A DNA stretch of 22,587 bases from an uncultured Selenomonadaceae bacterium (GTDB taxonomy: Bacteria; Bacillota; Negativicutes; Selenomonadales; Selenomonadaceae), in assembly GCA_937902665.1 (NCBI GenBank), contig CALELM010000018.1, positions 1 through 22,587 on the forward strand, written 5' to 3'. The notes beneath the pieces were generated by a model that was not told the origin of the DNA, did no database searches, and saw nothing but the letters and a program-made list of their open reading frames with translations. The translations under genes and the position numbers were made by a program. This document shows, piece after piece, positions 1 through 6,826 of the stretch (positions are counted from its first letter, which is position 1; each line of letters begins with the position of its first letter).

Positions 1-99
1 TGGCATCCCCTGCGATTGGGCAGCCTGACTGCTTGGCATCCCCTGCGGTTGGGAAGCCTGACTGCTTGGCATCCCCTGTGATTGGGCAGCCTGACCTCC
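1..99. repeat. 33-bp tandem repeat, three copies, coding
   Basis: Three consecutive 33-bp units (1-33, 34-66, 67-99) begin with TGGCATCCCCTG and differ at a few bases; the last six bases of the third unit diverge. They encode 11-residue Gln/Ser-rich repeats in the minus-strand gene. The array runs off the left edge, so the copy number is unknown. Confidence 0.9.
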
Positions 100-774
100 C
101 TCACTCGCTGTATTTGACTGTGGCATAAAGAACCGCATCAGCTGTTTCATAAAGGCAAGCGATTCATCATTCCCTTGTTGCTGCAGCTGCGTTCCCGCAC
201 TCATCTGCATTTGCGACAAGAGCATCTGCAAAACCTGCGGAAGATCCTGCAAGCTTTTGGTATCCAAGAGTTCAAAGGACATCTTGTTCAAAAGCACAGG
301 TTCTATTGAATTTCCTTCCTTGCCTGTCAGATAACTCTTCAAATTAGAAAAAAAAGCCTGCAAATCTGACCCGATATCTAAGCTTCCTCCATTTTCCACA
401 TAACTTCCCATTTGATTCAATATGCGAGCCAATGTATTCATCTGTTCCATCGAAAAGCGCTGGCTCTCCAATGTGCTTCCAATTCCTTGGGAAAGCGTTT
501 CCTCCATAGAAAATGCCTGCCGCATGATATTCTGCACCAGTTTCTGAAGATCCTTCGGCATTTCCTCCATGCCTTCCTCCTGCATCGTGGAAATCTTGGA
601 AAGAATACCTGCCATATCGCTTACCGCATTCTTTATGGATACGTTCGTCCGCGGGCTAAAAGCAGAAGAAGATGCTCCGCCATCCCCACGGCGATTGACG
701 CTCTCCGACCCCTGCGACGAAGTAGGACGCTGGATAGGACGAATGTTCATCGACGTATTTGTTTCCATGGGCAT
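1..774 (-). CDS. FliK/YlqG-like protein, C-terminus beyond window edge
   Basis: An open frame starts at the ATG at 774, eight bases after a strong ribosome binding site (GGAGGT, plus-strand 783-788), and stays open for 258 codons to the window edge, so the C-terminus is missing. The visible part is rich in Gln, Met and Ser with amphipathic helices. It ends in three copies of an 11-residue unit (about SSQAAQSQGMP) encoded by a 33-bp tandem repeat. There is no signal peptide or membrane segment. In Bacillus the genes after ylqF and rnhB are ylqG and ylqH, and ylqG products are often annotated as FliK-like hook-length proteins; the same position and low complexity suggest that class here. The function is inferred from position only. 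It lies 29 bases downstream of rnhB and is probably co-transcribed with it. Confidence 0.7.
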   Translation of the reverse strand, partial: MPMETNTSMNIRPIQRPTSSQGSESVNRRGDGGASSSAFSPRTNVSIKNAVSDMAGILSKISTMQEEGMEEMPKDLQKLVQNIMRQAFSMEETLSQGIGSTLESQRFSMEQMNTLARILNQMGSYVENGGSLDIGSDLQAFFSNLKSYLTGKEGNSIEPVLLNKMSFELLDTKSLQDLPQVLQMLLSQMQMSAGTQLQQQGNDESLAFMKQLMRFFMPQSNTASEGGQAAQSQGMPSSQASQPQGMPSSQAAQSQGMP

Positions 775-803
775 GACCTTGCACCTCCAAAATTAGTTAA
801 TAG

Positions 804-1595
804 CTATTCTCCCCAACCCTCTGCCGCAATCGTGCGCACCGGCTCAAAGGAAAGCCGATGAATGGGACACGGGCCATATTTCCTAAGTGCCGCTATATGC
901 TCCGCCGTGCCATATCCCTTATGGCTTGCAAATCCATACTCCGGATATTCCCTGCTGTACTCCTCCATTAACCGATCACGAGTTACCTTTGCAACAATGG
1001 ACGCTGCCGCAATCGAAGCAGACTTTGCATCTCCCTTGACGATTGGCAAGGAAGGCATGGGCAGGTTTTTCAGCTCCACCGCATCAATGAGAACCTTTTG
1101 CGGATTGGGATTCAATGCAAAAATGGCTTCGTACATGCCGTTCATCGTCGCTTGGTAAATATTTACTCGATCAATCGTTTTGGCATCTACCAAAGCAGTC
1201 CCTACGGCAACCGCTTGCTCCAAGATTCTCTCATAAAGCTCCTCACGCACAGCAGGCGAAATCTTCTTGGAATCATTCAGCTTCGGCAAATAAAGCCCGC
1301 GAGGCAAAATAACGGCGGCAACTGACACCGGTCCTGCCAAGGGACCTCTTCCTGCCTCATCCACGCCTGCCACAAGCTCAAAGCCCTCTGCCAATGCCAG
1401 TTCCTCAAAAGCGTACAGCTTCCCTACTCGTTCCCTATCTGCCTGCTCTCGCTCATAGCGGCGAACCAAAGCCAAAAGAGCTTTCCTGCCATCTTGCCTG
1501 CAGGCCTCCAAAAGTTCATGCGTTGCCTTTCCGGACACAAACAAAGACTCTATATCCTTTATCGTCATTTTGGACAAATTCATTAAATCATTCAT
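804..1595 (-). CDS. rnhB: Ribonuclease HII
   Basis: RNase HII cuts the RNA strand of RNA-DNA hybrids and starts removal of misincorporated ribonucleotides in the cytoplasm. The 263-residue protein has the family signature GVDEAGRGPLAGPV at residues 77-90 with the catalytic Asp79-Glu80 pair, a further acidic residue at Asp171, and the conserved KGDAKSASIAAASIVAKVTR block from about 188. An N-terminal extension of about 70 residues with a helical character precedes the catalytic domain, as in other Firmicutes RnhB proteins. The start ATG (1595) overlaps the RbgA stop by four bases (ATGA), with GGAGG just upstream, which points to translational coupling. Confidence 0.97.
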   Translation of the reverse strand: MNDLMNLSKMTIKDIESLFVSGKATHELLEACRQDGRKALLALVRRYEREQADRERVGKLYAFEELALAEGFELVAGVDEAGRGPLAGPVSVAAVILPRGLYLPKLNDSKKISPAVREELYERILEQAVAVGTALVDAKTIDRVNIYQATMNGMYEAIFALNPNPQKVLIDAVELKNLPMPSLPIVKGDAKSASIAAASIVAKVTRDRLMEEYSREYPEYGFASHKGYGTAEHIAALRKYGPCPIHRLSFEPVRTIAAEGWGE

Positions 1596-2473
1596 GCCTG
1601 TACCTCCGGAACATCGTCCAATGTAACAAGCCCAAGCTTTCCTGCACGAAATTCCGACATAACAATGCGCTCTGCCTTCTCCAAGTCAACCACACCGCCC
1701 TTGACCAAGCAGCCACGCTTTCTTCCGATTTCCTCCAAAAGTTCCAAACCCTTGACCGGCAGCTCGCCCTTAAACTTAAACCGCTCAACCAACCGTTCTG
1801 AATAATTTCTGCGCAACGTCTCCAGAAGAAGCGAGGACACCTGCTCCAAATCATAGGTTTCGTCCTTGATGGCGCCCGTAAAAGCCAGCTTCAAGCCGAC
1901 CTCCATATCTTCAAATTTAGGCCAAAGAATTCCCGGCGTATCAAGAAGCTCCAGATTGCTTCCGATTCGGATCCACTGCTTTGCCCGTGTCACACCCGGC
2001 TTGTCTTCTGCCTTCGCCTTTACCATGCCAGCCAAACGATTGATGAGAGATGACTTTCCAACATTCGGAATGCCAAGAATCATGCAACGAGCTGCACGAG
2101 GCTTTACGCCCTTGCTCACAAGCTTTTCCGTTCTTGGCTTTGCCAGCTCCTCCGCCAGCTTCACCAGCTGCTTTGTCCCGCTTCCCTTCACAGAGTCAAC
2201 AGCCACAGCAGCAAGTCCCTGCATGCGAAAACAGGCCAGCCACTTTTTCGTCATCACTGCATCTGCCAAATCCGATTTGTTCAGTACGACAAGCCTTGGC
2301 TTTCCTGCAACAATTTCCTTCAGCATCGGATTTGCACTGCTCATGGGAACGCGCGCATCCAAAAGCTCAATGACCACGTCCACCAGTTTCAAGTTCTCCT
2401 CAATGATGCGCTGCGCCTTTTTCATATGCCCAGGAAACCATTGCAAATTTGGCAGTTCCTTGTTTTCTTCCAT
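1592..2473 (-). CDS. rbgA: Ribosome biogenesis GTPase RbgA/YlqF
   Basis: RbgA is a GTPase needed for late assembly of the 50S ribosomal subunit. The 293-residue protein shows the circularly permuted GTPase motif order: G4 NKSD at residues 65-68, then G1 GIPNVGKSS at 134-142, a candidate G2 threonine in PGVT (159-162), and G3 DTPG at 178-181. The WFPGHM motif at 12-17 is typical of the YlqF branch, and a C-terminal helical domain of about 100 residues follows. It overlaps rnhB by four bases. A terminator-like hairpin lies only 24 bases upstream of the start, so the promoter arrangement is unclear: the transcript either reads through that hairpin or starts inside it. Confidence 0.96.
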   Translation of the reverse strand: MEENKELPNLQWFPGHMKKAQRIIEENLKLVDVVIELLDARVPMSSANPMLKEIVAGKPRLVVLNKSDLADAVMTKKWLACFRMQGLAAVAVDSVKGSGTKQLVKLAEELAKPRTEKLVSKGVKPRAARCMILGIPNVGKSSLINRLAGMVKAKAEDKPGVTRAKQWIRIGSNLELLDTPGILWPKFEDMEVGLKLAFTGAIKDETYDLEQVSSLLLETLRRNYSERLVERFKFKGELPVKGLELLEEIGRKRGCLVKGGVVDLEKAERIVMSEFRAGKLGLVTLDDVPEVQA

Positions 2474-2496
2474 ATTCCCTCATCTCCCAATCATGC

Positions 2497-2525
2497 AAAA
2501 AGAGGTCGCCCGCAAGCAACCTCTC
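2497..2525 (-). terminator. Hairpin terminator downstream of ssb
   Basis: Read on the minus strand, AGAGGTTGC and GCGACCTCT form a nine-pair stem (one G-U) with a six-base loop, followed directly by TTTTT. The G-U pair would be an A-C mismatch on the plus strand, which fits use by minus-strand RNA. It lies between ssb and rbgA. Confidence 0.65.
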
Positions 2526-2567
2526 CCCCTGCAAAACTTCCACTCTCTCAAGAAGCAAAAGGCTTCA

Positions 2568-2939
2568 TCAGAACGGAATCTCCTCCGATGTTCCCTCAAA
2601 ACCATGATCGCCTGCCTGTCCTTCGGACTGCGATCTCGAGCCAAGGAACTCCACTTCATTGGCAATAACCTCAGTCACCCAACGCTTGCTCCCATCCTGC
2701 GTCTCATAGGAACGAACCTGCAAGCGGCCATCCACCATAGCCTTGCTTCCCTTGCGAAGATACTTCTCGCAAAGCTCCGCCATCTTTCCCCACACAACGA
2801 TAGGAACGAAATACGTCTTTTTGTTTTCACCCCATCCATCACTGACTGCCAAAGAAAAAGATGCCACAGCCTTCCCGCTCTGCGTCATGCGCATATCAAC
2901 ATCTTTTGCCAAGTTTCCAGATAAAACTACCTTGTTCAT
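2568..2939 (-). CDS. ssb: Single-stranded DNA-binding protein
   Basis: SSB coats single-stranded DNA in replication and repair and recruits partners through its C-terminal tip. The 123-residue protein has an N-terminal OB fold beginning MNKVVLSGNLAKD, the FSLAVSD and FVPIVVWGKMAE strands, and the GRLQVRSYE segment. It ends in the acidic-hydrophobic tip EEIPF, a variant of the usual DDIPF. The linker between OB fold and tip is short (about 20 residues), so the protein is smaller than the usual 140-180 residues and may be an accessory SSB; no other ssb is visible. AGAGGA lies six bases before the start. A good promoter candidate and a downstream terminator suggest a monocistronic transcript. 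Confidence 0.95.
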   Translation of the reverse strand: MNKVVLSGNLAKDVDMRMTQSGKAVASFSLAVSDGWGENKKTYFVPIVVWGKMAELCEKYLRKGSKAMVDGRLQVRSYETQDGSKRWVTEVIANEVEFLGSRSQSEGQAGDHGFEGTSEEIPF

Positions 2940-2956
2940 CTCTGTCCTCTGCCTCC

Positions 2957-2985
2957 ATTCTAAAGTAATAGACTCCTTTATGCAA
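2957..2985 (-). promoter_or_regulatory. Candidate ssb promoter
   Basis: On the minus strand TTGCAT (-35) and TAGAAT (-10) are separated by 17 bases, just upstream of ssb. The leader would be only about 11 bases, which is short, so this remains a sequence match only. Confidence 0.4.
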
Positions 2986-2988
2986 AAA

Positions 2989-4146
2989 TCAACTCAAAAG
3001 CGATGCAAGACCATCCTCCAAAAGCAGCATTGCCGGATCAAACTGAAGCTGGTGGATAAAATGGAAGAGCTCAATGTCATTGATGACAGACTCTATCCGG
3101 TCCCCCTTTTCTTCACTGAAATCCACATCATACGGCTTTTTCAGCAAATGCTCGTTCTTATCCGCAAAAATGCATACATTAGGCTGGCTTGTCTTGCCGA
3201 ATTCCACCTTCCGCACAATGCCATACCCCAGCGATGTGGACAGCACAGTTCCCACAGGATAAATTGCCACGTTGCGGAAAAACTCATTCAAAATTTCCTC
3301 ATCGAACTGCCCACCGGAGCAATTTGTCATGATATGATGCGCCACAGCAGGCGTATATGCCTTCTTGTAAGGACGGTTGCTGGTCAAAGCATCATAAACA
3401 TCTGCTATTGCCGCAATTCGGGCATGAACATGAATCTCCTCGCCCTTTCTCCCGTCCGGATAACCAGAACCGTCCATATGCTCATGGTGCTGGCGGGCAA
3501 TCATTGCCAACCGTTCCCCGTTCGGCAAATTCAGCTTCAAGATATGGTCGCTTCCCGCAATCGGGTGTTTTTTGATAATCGAAAACTCTGTCTTGCTCAA
3601 CCGGCTTGTTTTGTTCAGCACCTCAAGAGGTACAACAATCTTCCCTAAATCATGCAAAAGCGCACCAAACGTCAATTCGGAAAGCCGTTCCTCGGAAAAT
3701 CCGCAAAGCACCCCTATCAAAGAGGACAGCATCGCTACATTGACGCTGTGTGCAAAGGTGTACATATCATGCATACGGATATCCGTAAGCTGTACGAGAT
3801 TCCCGCGGCGATTCATAACATCATTGACAATCGTTGCGGAAGCCTTCTCCAAGGGCGCCAAATCCAGCGTCCCCTTCTGCCGTATTTGCTGAAACACGTC
3901 ATACACACGCTTGACTGCCATAACGCGTGTCTTTTCCTGCAAGACATCTTCCTGCGGCAAGGGACTCATATCATCAATGGAAGTCGAAAGGACATGAATA
4001 TCCTCTATGCCAAGTTGGCGAAGCTTTTCTATATAGGTCTGCGTCAGTGGCATTCCTTTTGTCAAATAATTTGCACCGCTGGAATTGTAAACACTTTGCG
4101 CCATAACCATCCCAGGACGCACGCGATTCAGCGATAAATCTATCAT
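2989..4146 (-). CDS. HD-GYP domain protein, probable c-di-GMP phosphodiesterase
   Basis: HD-GYP proteins hydrolyse cyclic di-GMP and so lower this second messenger in the cytoplasm. The 385-residue protein has a DUF3391-like N-terminal region, then an HD-GYP core: His133, HDLGK at 165-169, KKHP with His194, HHEHMDGSGYPDG at 220-232 and the IADVYDALTS segment with Asp249. The second HD-GYP signature is written GSGYP, as in active family members, so metal ligands look intact. A C-terminal part of about 100 residues follows and is less conserved. There is no membrane segment and no receiver or sensor domain I recognise. It lies alone between the ABC-F gene and ssb; the 149-base upstream gap has only weak promoter-like sequence. 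Confidence 0.93.
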   Translation of the reverse strand: MIDLSLNRVRPGMVMAQSVYNSSGANYLTKGMPLTQTYIEKLRQLGIEDIHVLSTSIDDMSPLPQEDVLQEKTRVMAVKRVYDVFQQIRQKGTLDLAPLEKASATIVNDVMNRRGNLVQLTDIRMHDMYTFAHSVNVAMLSSLIGVLCGFSEERLSELTFGALLHDLGKIVVPLEVLNKTSRLSKTEFSIIKKHPIAGSDHILKLNLPNGERLAMIARQHHEHMDGSGYPDGRKGEEIHVHARIAAIADVYDALTSNRPYKKAYTPAVAHHIMTNCSGGQFDEEILNEFFRNVAIYPVGTVLSTSLGYGIVRKVEFGKTSQPNVCIFADKNEHLLKKPYDVDFSEEKGDRIESVINDIELFHFIHQLQFDPAMLLLEDGLASLLS

Positions 4147-4295
4147 GAACCCGTAACCTGCCTTCCTTCGCAGTCAAATCCCCTTCTCACAGAAGCTTCT
4201 GCTGCAATGAAAAAATAGATTTCATAAAAGATTACCATATACCCCGTTTATACTTATTCGACAGGCAAACCCAAAGTCCTTCCTATTTTTGCAAA

Positions 4296-5852
4296 TTAAA
4301 TTATTTTTGTCGTCCAACGCTCTATATTCCAGATGGAATCCACCCAATCCTCATAAAAATCAGGCTCGTGCGACACCAAAAGAATCGTCCCCTTGTATTC
4401 TTGAAGCGCACGTTTCAGTTCCTTCTTTGCTTCCACATCCAAATGATTGGTCGGCTCATCCAGCACCAAGCAGTTGACGGGTTTTTGCATAATCTTGCAT
4501 AACCGCACCTTTGCCGCCTCGCCGCCGGACAACACCATCATCTTGCTCGTAATGTGATCGTTCGTAAGCCCGCAAGCCGCCAATGCCGCCCGCACCTCAA
4601 AATTCGTCATTCCCGGATATTCCTGCCAAATCTCCTCAATCGCCGTTCGGTCATTTCCCTCGGTCGATTCCTGCTCAAAATATCCCACTGTCACAAACTC
4701 GCCCAGCTCCACCTGACCGGAAACGGACGGAAGAAGCCCCAGCAGCGTTTTCAAGAGTGTCGTCTTGCCCAGCCCATTGACACCTCGAATCGCAATTTTC
4801 TTTCCACGCTCCACCTGAAGGTCCACAGGGCTCGTCAATGGCGTATCATAGCCAAGGACAAGCCGCTTTGCCTCTATCACGAAACGTCCCGGCGTTCGAT
4901 CCATCAAAAAACGGAAATGCGGTTTCGGCTTCTCCTGCCGCTTTTCCAGCACCTCCATCTTGTCCAGCCTCTTTTGCCTGCTGTTCGCCATTCCCCGTGT
5001 TGCCACCCGTGCCTTGTTTCGCTGGATAAAATCCTCCTGCCTCTTAATCTCTGCCTGCTGGCGTTCGTAAGCCGCATCCTCCTGCTTCCGCTTCAAGGCA
5101 TACATTTCCTGAAACTTCTCATAACTTCCTGCATAGCGTGTCAAGGTCGCTTGGTCCACATGGTAAATCACATTCGTCACCGCATTCAGGAATGGAATAT
5201 CATGCGAGACCAATATAAATGCATTCTCATAATTTTGCAGGTAGATTTTCAGCCATGCAATATGCTCTGCATCCAAATAATTTGTCGGCTCGTCCAAAAT
5301 CAAGATACTGGGATTCTGCAAAAGCAGCTTCGTCAAAAGCACCTTCGTTCGCTGCCCGCCCGAAAGCTCGTCTACCTTCCGTTCCAAGCCAATATCCCGA
5401 AGCCCAAGACCTCCTGCGACTTCATCAATACGGGCATCAATCGTATAAAAGCTATTCGCTTCCAGTATATCCTGAATATCTCCCACATCCGCCATCATGC
5501 GATCCACTTCTTCGGGAGACGCATCGCCCATCTTGTCGTAGCATGCAAGCATTTCCTTTTCCAGCTCATACATTGAATCAAAAGCTGTACGCAAAGCCTC
5601 TCGAATCGTCATGCCGGGCTGCAGCACCGAATGTTGGTCAAGGTAGCCGACCGTCACACGCTTCGCCCATTCCACCTTTCCTGCCTCCGGTGTCATCTTT
5701 CCTGTAATAATGGACAAAAACGTTGACTTTCCTTCCCCATTCGCTCCAACCAAAGCCACATGCTCCCCCTTTAGCAAGCGAAAAGACGCATCCTCAAAAA
5801 TCGTCCTGCCACCAAAGGAATGAGAAATATGTTCCACATTCAATATACTCAT
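4296..5852 (-). CDS. ABC-F family ATP-binding protein, YfmM-like
   Basis: This is a soluble twin-ATPase protein of the ABC-F family, whose members act on the ribosome (translation factors or antibiotic protection) rather than in transport. In the 518 residues, Walker A motifs lie at GANGEGKST (36-44) and GVNGLGKTT (357-365), signatures at LSGGQ (163-167) and LSGGE (441-445), and Walker B motifs at ILDEPTNYLD (from 185) and VLDEPTNHLD (from 463). A charged helical linker of roughly 240-320 joins the domains. The length and the N-terminus MSILNVEHISHSFG resemble Bacillus YfmM from memory. No membrane segment is present. A strong divergent promoter lies upstream and GGGGGAAG precedes the start. 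Whether it gives antibiotic resistance cannot be told from sequence. Confidence 0.92.
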   Translation of the reverse strand: MSILNVEHISHSFGGRTIFEDASFRLLKGEHVALVGANGEGKSTFLSIITGKMTPEAGKVEWAKRVTVGYLDQHSVLQPGMTIREALRTAFDSMYELEKEMLACYDKMGDASPEEVDRMMADVGDIQDILEANSFYTIDARIDEVAGGLGLRDIGLERKVDELSGGQRTKVLLTKLLLQNPSILILDEPTNYLDAEHIAWLKIYLQNYENAFILVSHDIPFLNAVTNVIYHVDQATLTRYAGSYEKFQEMYALKRKQEDAAYERQQAEIKRQEDFIQRNKARVATRGMANSRQKRLDKMEVLEKRQEKPKPHFRFLMDRTPGRFVIEAKRLVLGYDTPLTSPVDLQVERGKKIAIRGVNGLGKTTLLKTLLGLLPSVSGQVELGEFVTVGYFEQESTEGNDRTAIEEIWQEYPGMTNFEVRAALAACGLTNDHITSKMMVLSGGEAAKVRLCKIMQKPVNCLVLDEPTNHLDVEAKKELKRALQEYKGTILLVSHEPDFYEDWVDSIWNIERWTTKII

Positions 5853-5902
5853 AAACTTCCCCCAATCCCCTTACCTGTTCCTGTTTTCCTCACACAAGCA
5901 AA

Positions 5903-5931
5903 ATTGTATCATGCACTCACAGCTCCGACAA
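5903..5931 (-). promoter_or_regulatory. Promoter of the ABC-F gene
   Basis: On the minus strand TTGTCG (-35) and TACAAT (-10) are separated by exactly 17 bases. Transcription would begin near 5896, giving a leader of about 44 bases before the ABC-F start. Confidence 0.65.
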
Positions 5932-5950
5932 GAAAATTCTCTCCCATACG

Positions 5951-5982
5951 TTTGTCAAGTGTTATCCAAACGACTTGACCAA
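5951..5982. promoter_or_regulatory. Inverted repeat over the -35 of the DUF1036 gene, possible operator
   Basis: TTTGTCAAGT (5951-5960) and ACTTGACCAA (5973-5982) are inverted copies matching at 9 of 10 positions, with a perfect GTCAAGT/ACTTGAC core and a 12-base spacer. The right arm covers the -35 of the rightward promoter, a usual place for a repressor or activator site. No regulator gene is adjacent. Confidence 0.4.
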
Positions 5983-6003
5983 CGCATTTCTTTCTGCTAA
6001 ATT
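5975..6003 (+). promoter_or_regulatory. Promoter of the DUF1036-like gene
   Basis: TTGACC (-35, 5975-5980) and TAAATT (-10, 5998-6003) are separated by 17 bases. Transcription would begin near 6010, leaving a leader of about 74 bases. Confidence 0.6.
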
Positions 6004-6083
6004 TGTCTTGTGTATTCTGTTCCGGCAATCGCTTTCCCTGTGAAAAAGAATCATTTTTTAGCAAACTTGAAAGGAAGTGCAAC

Positions 6084-6509
6084 ATGAAAAGATTTTTATT
6101 CGTTTTCGCAATGGTTTCCATGATGGTGTTCGGCAATGGCATTTGTTCTAGGCAGGCAGCTGCCATGACACTGGAAGTCAACAACCAAATAGGAACACCG
6201 CTCTCCGTAGCCGTTATCTTCCATGATGAGAACAGAGGTGCATGGATTTGCAAGGGATGGTGGAAAGTTCCTGCAAATTCCTTCAAAACCCTGAATTTCC
6301 CAAACCATGCCAAATCAAAAATCTGGGTTCACATGCACAACAAATTTCGCAGCTGGGGAGAAGAAAAGGCTTGGACTGTGACAAACAACAAATTTGAATA
6401 CCGACTCGGAAAAGAATCCTGCCCTGATGGAAAAGACCGCCGGCAGGTTGCCTTTGACAGTTTTGAGATAGGGCAAGATGGCAGGGTACGCATAACTGCA
6501 AGCAACTAA
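6084..6509 (+). CDS. Small exported DUF1036-like protein
   Basis: The 141-residue product begins with a clear Sec signal peptide: MKR, a hydrophobic stretch to about residue 20, and likely cleavage after the QAAA at 24-27. There is no lipobox. The mature part has a beta-strand-rich pattern with NNQIGTPLSVAV near its start and GWWKVPANS in the middle, which matches the DUF1036 pattern of exported proteins of unknown function (N-x-T, then EGWW followed by P-G). I chose the ATG at 6084 because AAAGGAAG lies just upstream and the signal peptide starts there; an upstream in-frame ATG at 6003 overlaps the promoter. It is the only plus-strand gene in the window, with its own promoter and terminator. 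Confidence 0.85.
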   Translation: MKRFLFVFAMVSMMVFGNGICSRQAAAMTLEVNNQIGTPLSVAVIFHDENRGAWICKGWWKVPANSFKTLNFPNHAKSKIWVHMHNKFRSWGEEKAWTVTNNKFEYRLGKESCPDGKDRRQVAFDSFEIGQDGRVRITASN

Positions 6510-6517
6510 AAATACAA

Positions 6518-6555
6518 AAACGGGGCAGCAATCTGGTAGTATTGCTGCCCCGTTT
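6518..6555 (+). terminator. Strong hairpin terminator after the DUF1036-like gene
   Basis: AAACGGGGCAGCAAT and ATTGCTGCCCCGTTT form a perfect 15-pair stem around an eight-base loop, nine bases after the stop codon. The A/T ends of the stem could make it work in both directions. Confidence 0.85.
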
Positions 6556-6558
6556 GAA

Positions 6559-6612
6559 TTATAACGCCATTGTTCAAGAAAATGCAACAAGCATTTTCCT
6601 TCCAATTTGCGT
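6559..6612. repeat. 54-bp direct repeat, left copy
   Basis: This sequence recurs at 22534-22587 in the same orientation with 52 of 54 bases identical (differences are C/T in the hairpin loop and T/C near the end). It contains AAAATGC-AACAA-GCATTTT, a seven-pair hairpin. On the minus strand it also reads TTGCAT, 18 bases, TATAAT, a promoter-like match. The repeat may continue to the right, since the other copy is cut by the window edge. It could be a dispersed element or an island boundary. Confidence 0.9.
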
Positions 6613-6753
6613 TTCAACGAAGCGGGAGATATGCTCACCGCTTGTTTAAATTTGGCTTCCCCCAAGTTCCATTTCCCATGTCATGTACCCTCGCCCCCTG
6701 CACTCTTGCTTTCATTCTACGCATGCAAACGCCCATGACAAGAAGAATAAGCA
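6613..6753. other. Non-coding stretch right of the repeat
   Basis: I see no convincing gene here. A minus-strand frame running from about 6680 through the repeat has an in-frame stop just before it, no ribosome binding site, and continues into the antisense of the DUF1036-like gene. Its translation across the repeat (containing LEGKCLLHFLEQWRY) recurs at the second copy, so it may be part of a larger dispersed element. Confidence 0.5.
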
Positions 6754-6784
6754 GGGGCAGGACATCCGTCGTGTGTCCTGCCCC
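6754..6784. terminator. Hairpin at the end of the Hsp70/VgrG operon
   Basis: GGGGCAGGACA and TGTCCTGCCCC form a perfect 11-pair stem with a nine-base loop, 42 bases after the last operon stop codon. On the minus strand it is followed only by a T-rich tract (TGCTTATTCTTCTTG); on the plus strand by TTCCTGTTTATTTTT. It is probably the operon terminator. Confidence 0.65.
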
Positions 6785-6826
6785 TTCCTGTTTATTTTTC
6801 TGCTTTGCCCAAATCTCTTTCTCTTG

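Noticed and set aside
1866..2924. Long plus-strand open frame (352 codons)
   Set aside because: It is antisense to rbgA and ssb, has a Ser/Phe-rich low-quality composition and no ribosome binding site.
4147..4295. Promoter before the HD-GYP gene
   Set aside because: TATAAA and a weak TTGGGT at 16 bases can be drawn, but the match is no better than chance in this A/T-rich gap.
4554..5576. Plus-strand open frame of 340 codons
   Set aside because: It is the antisense of the well-supported ABC-F gene and resembles no family.
6559..6612. CRISPR array
   Set aside because: Only two copies 16 kb apart with no spacer array and no cas genes.
6315..6665. Minus-strand open frame of 116 codons through the 54-bp repeat
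   Set aside because: It starts at TTG without a ribosome site, crosses a terminator hairpin and runs antisense to the DUF1036-like gene; kept only as a note on the repeat.
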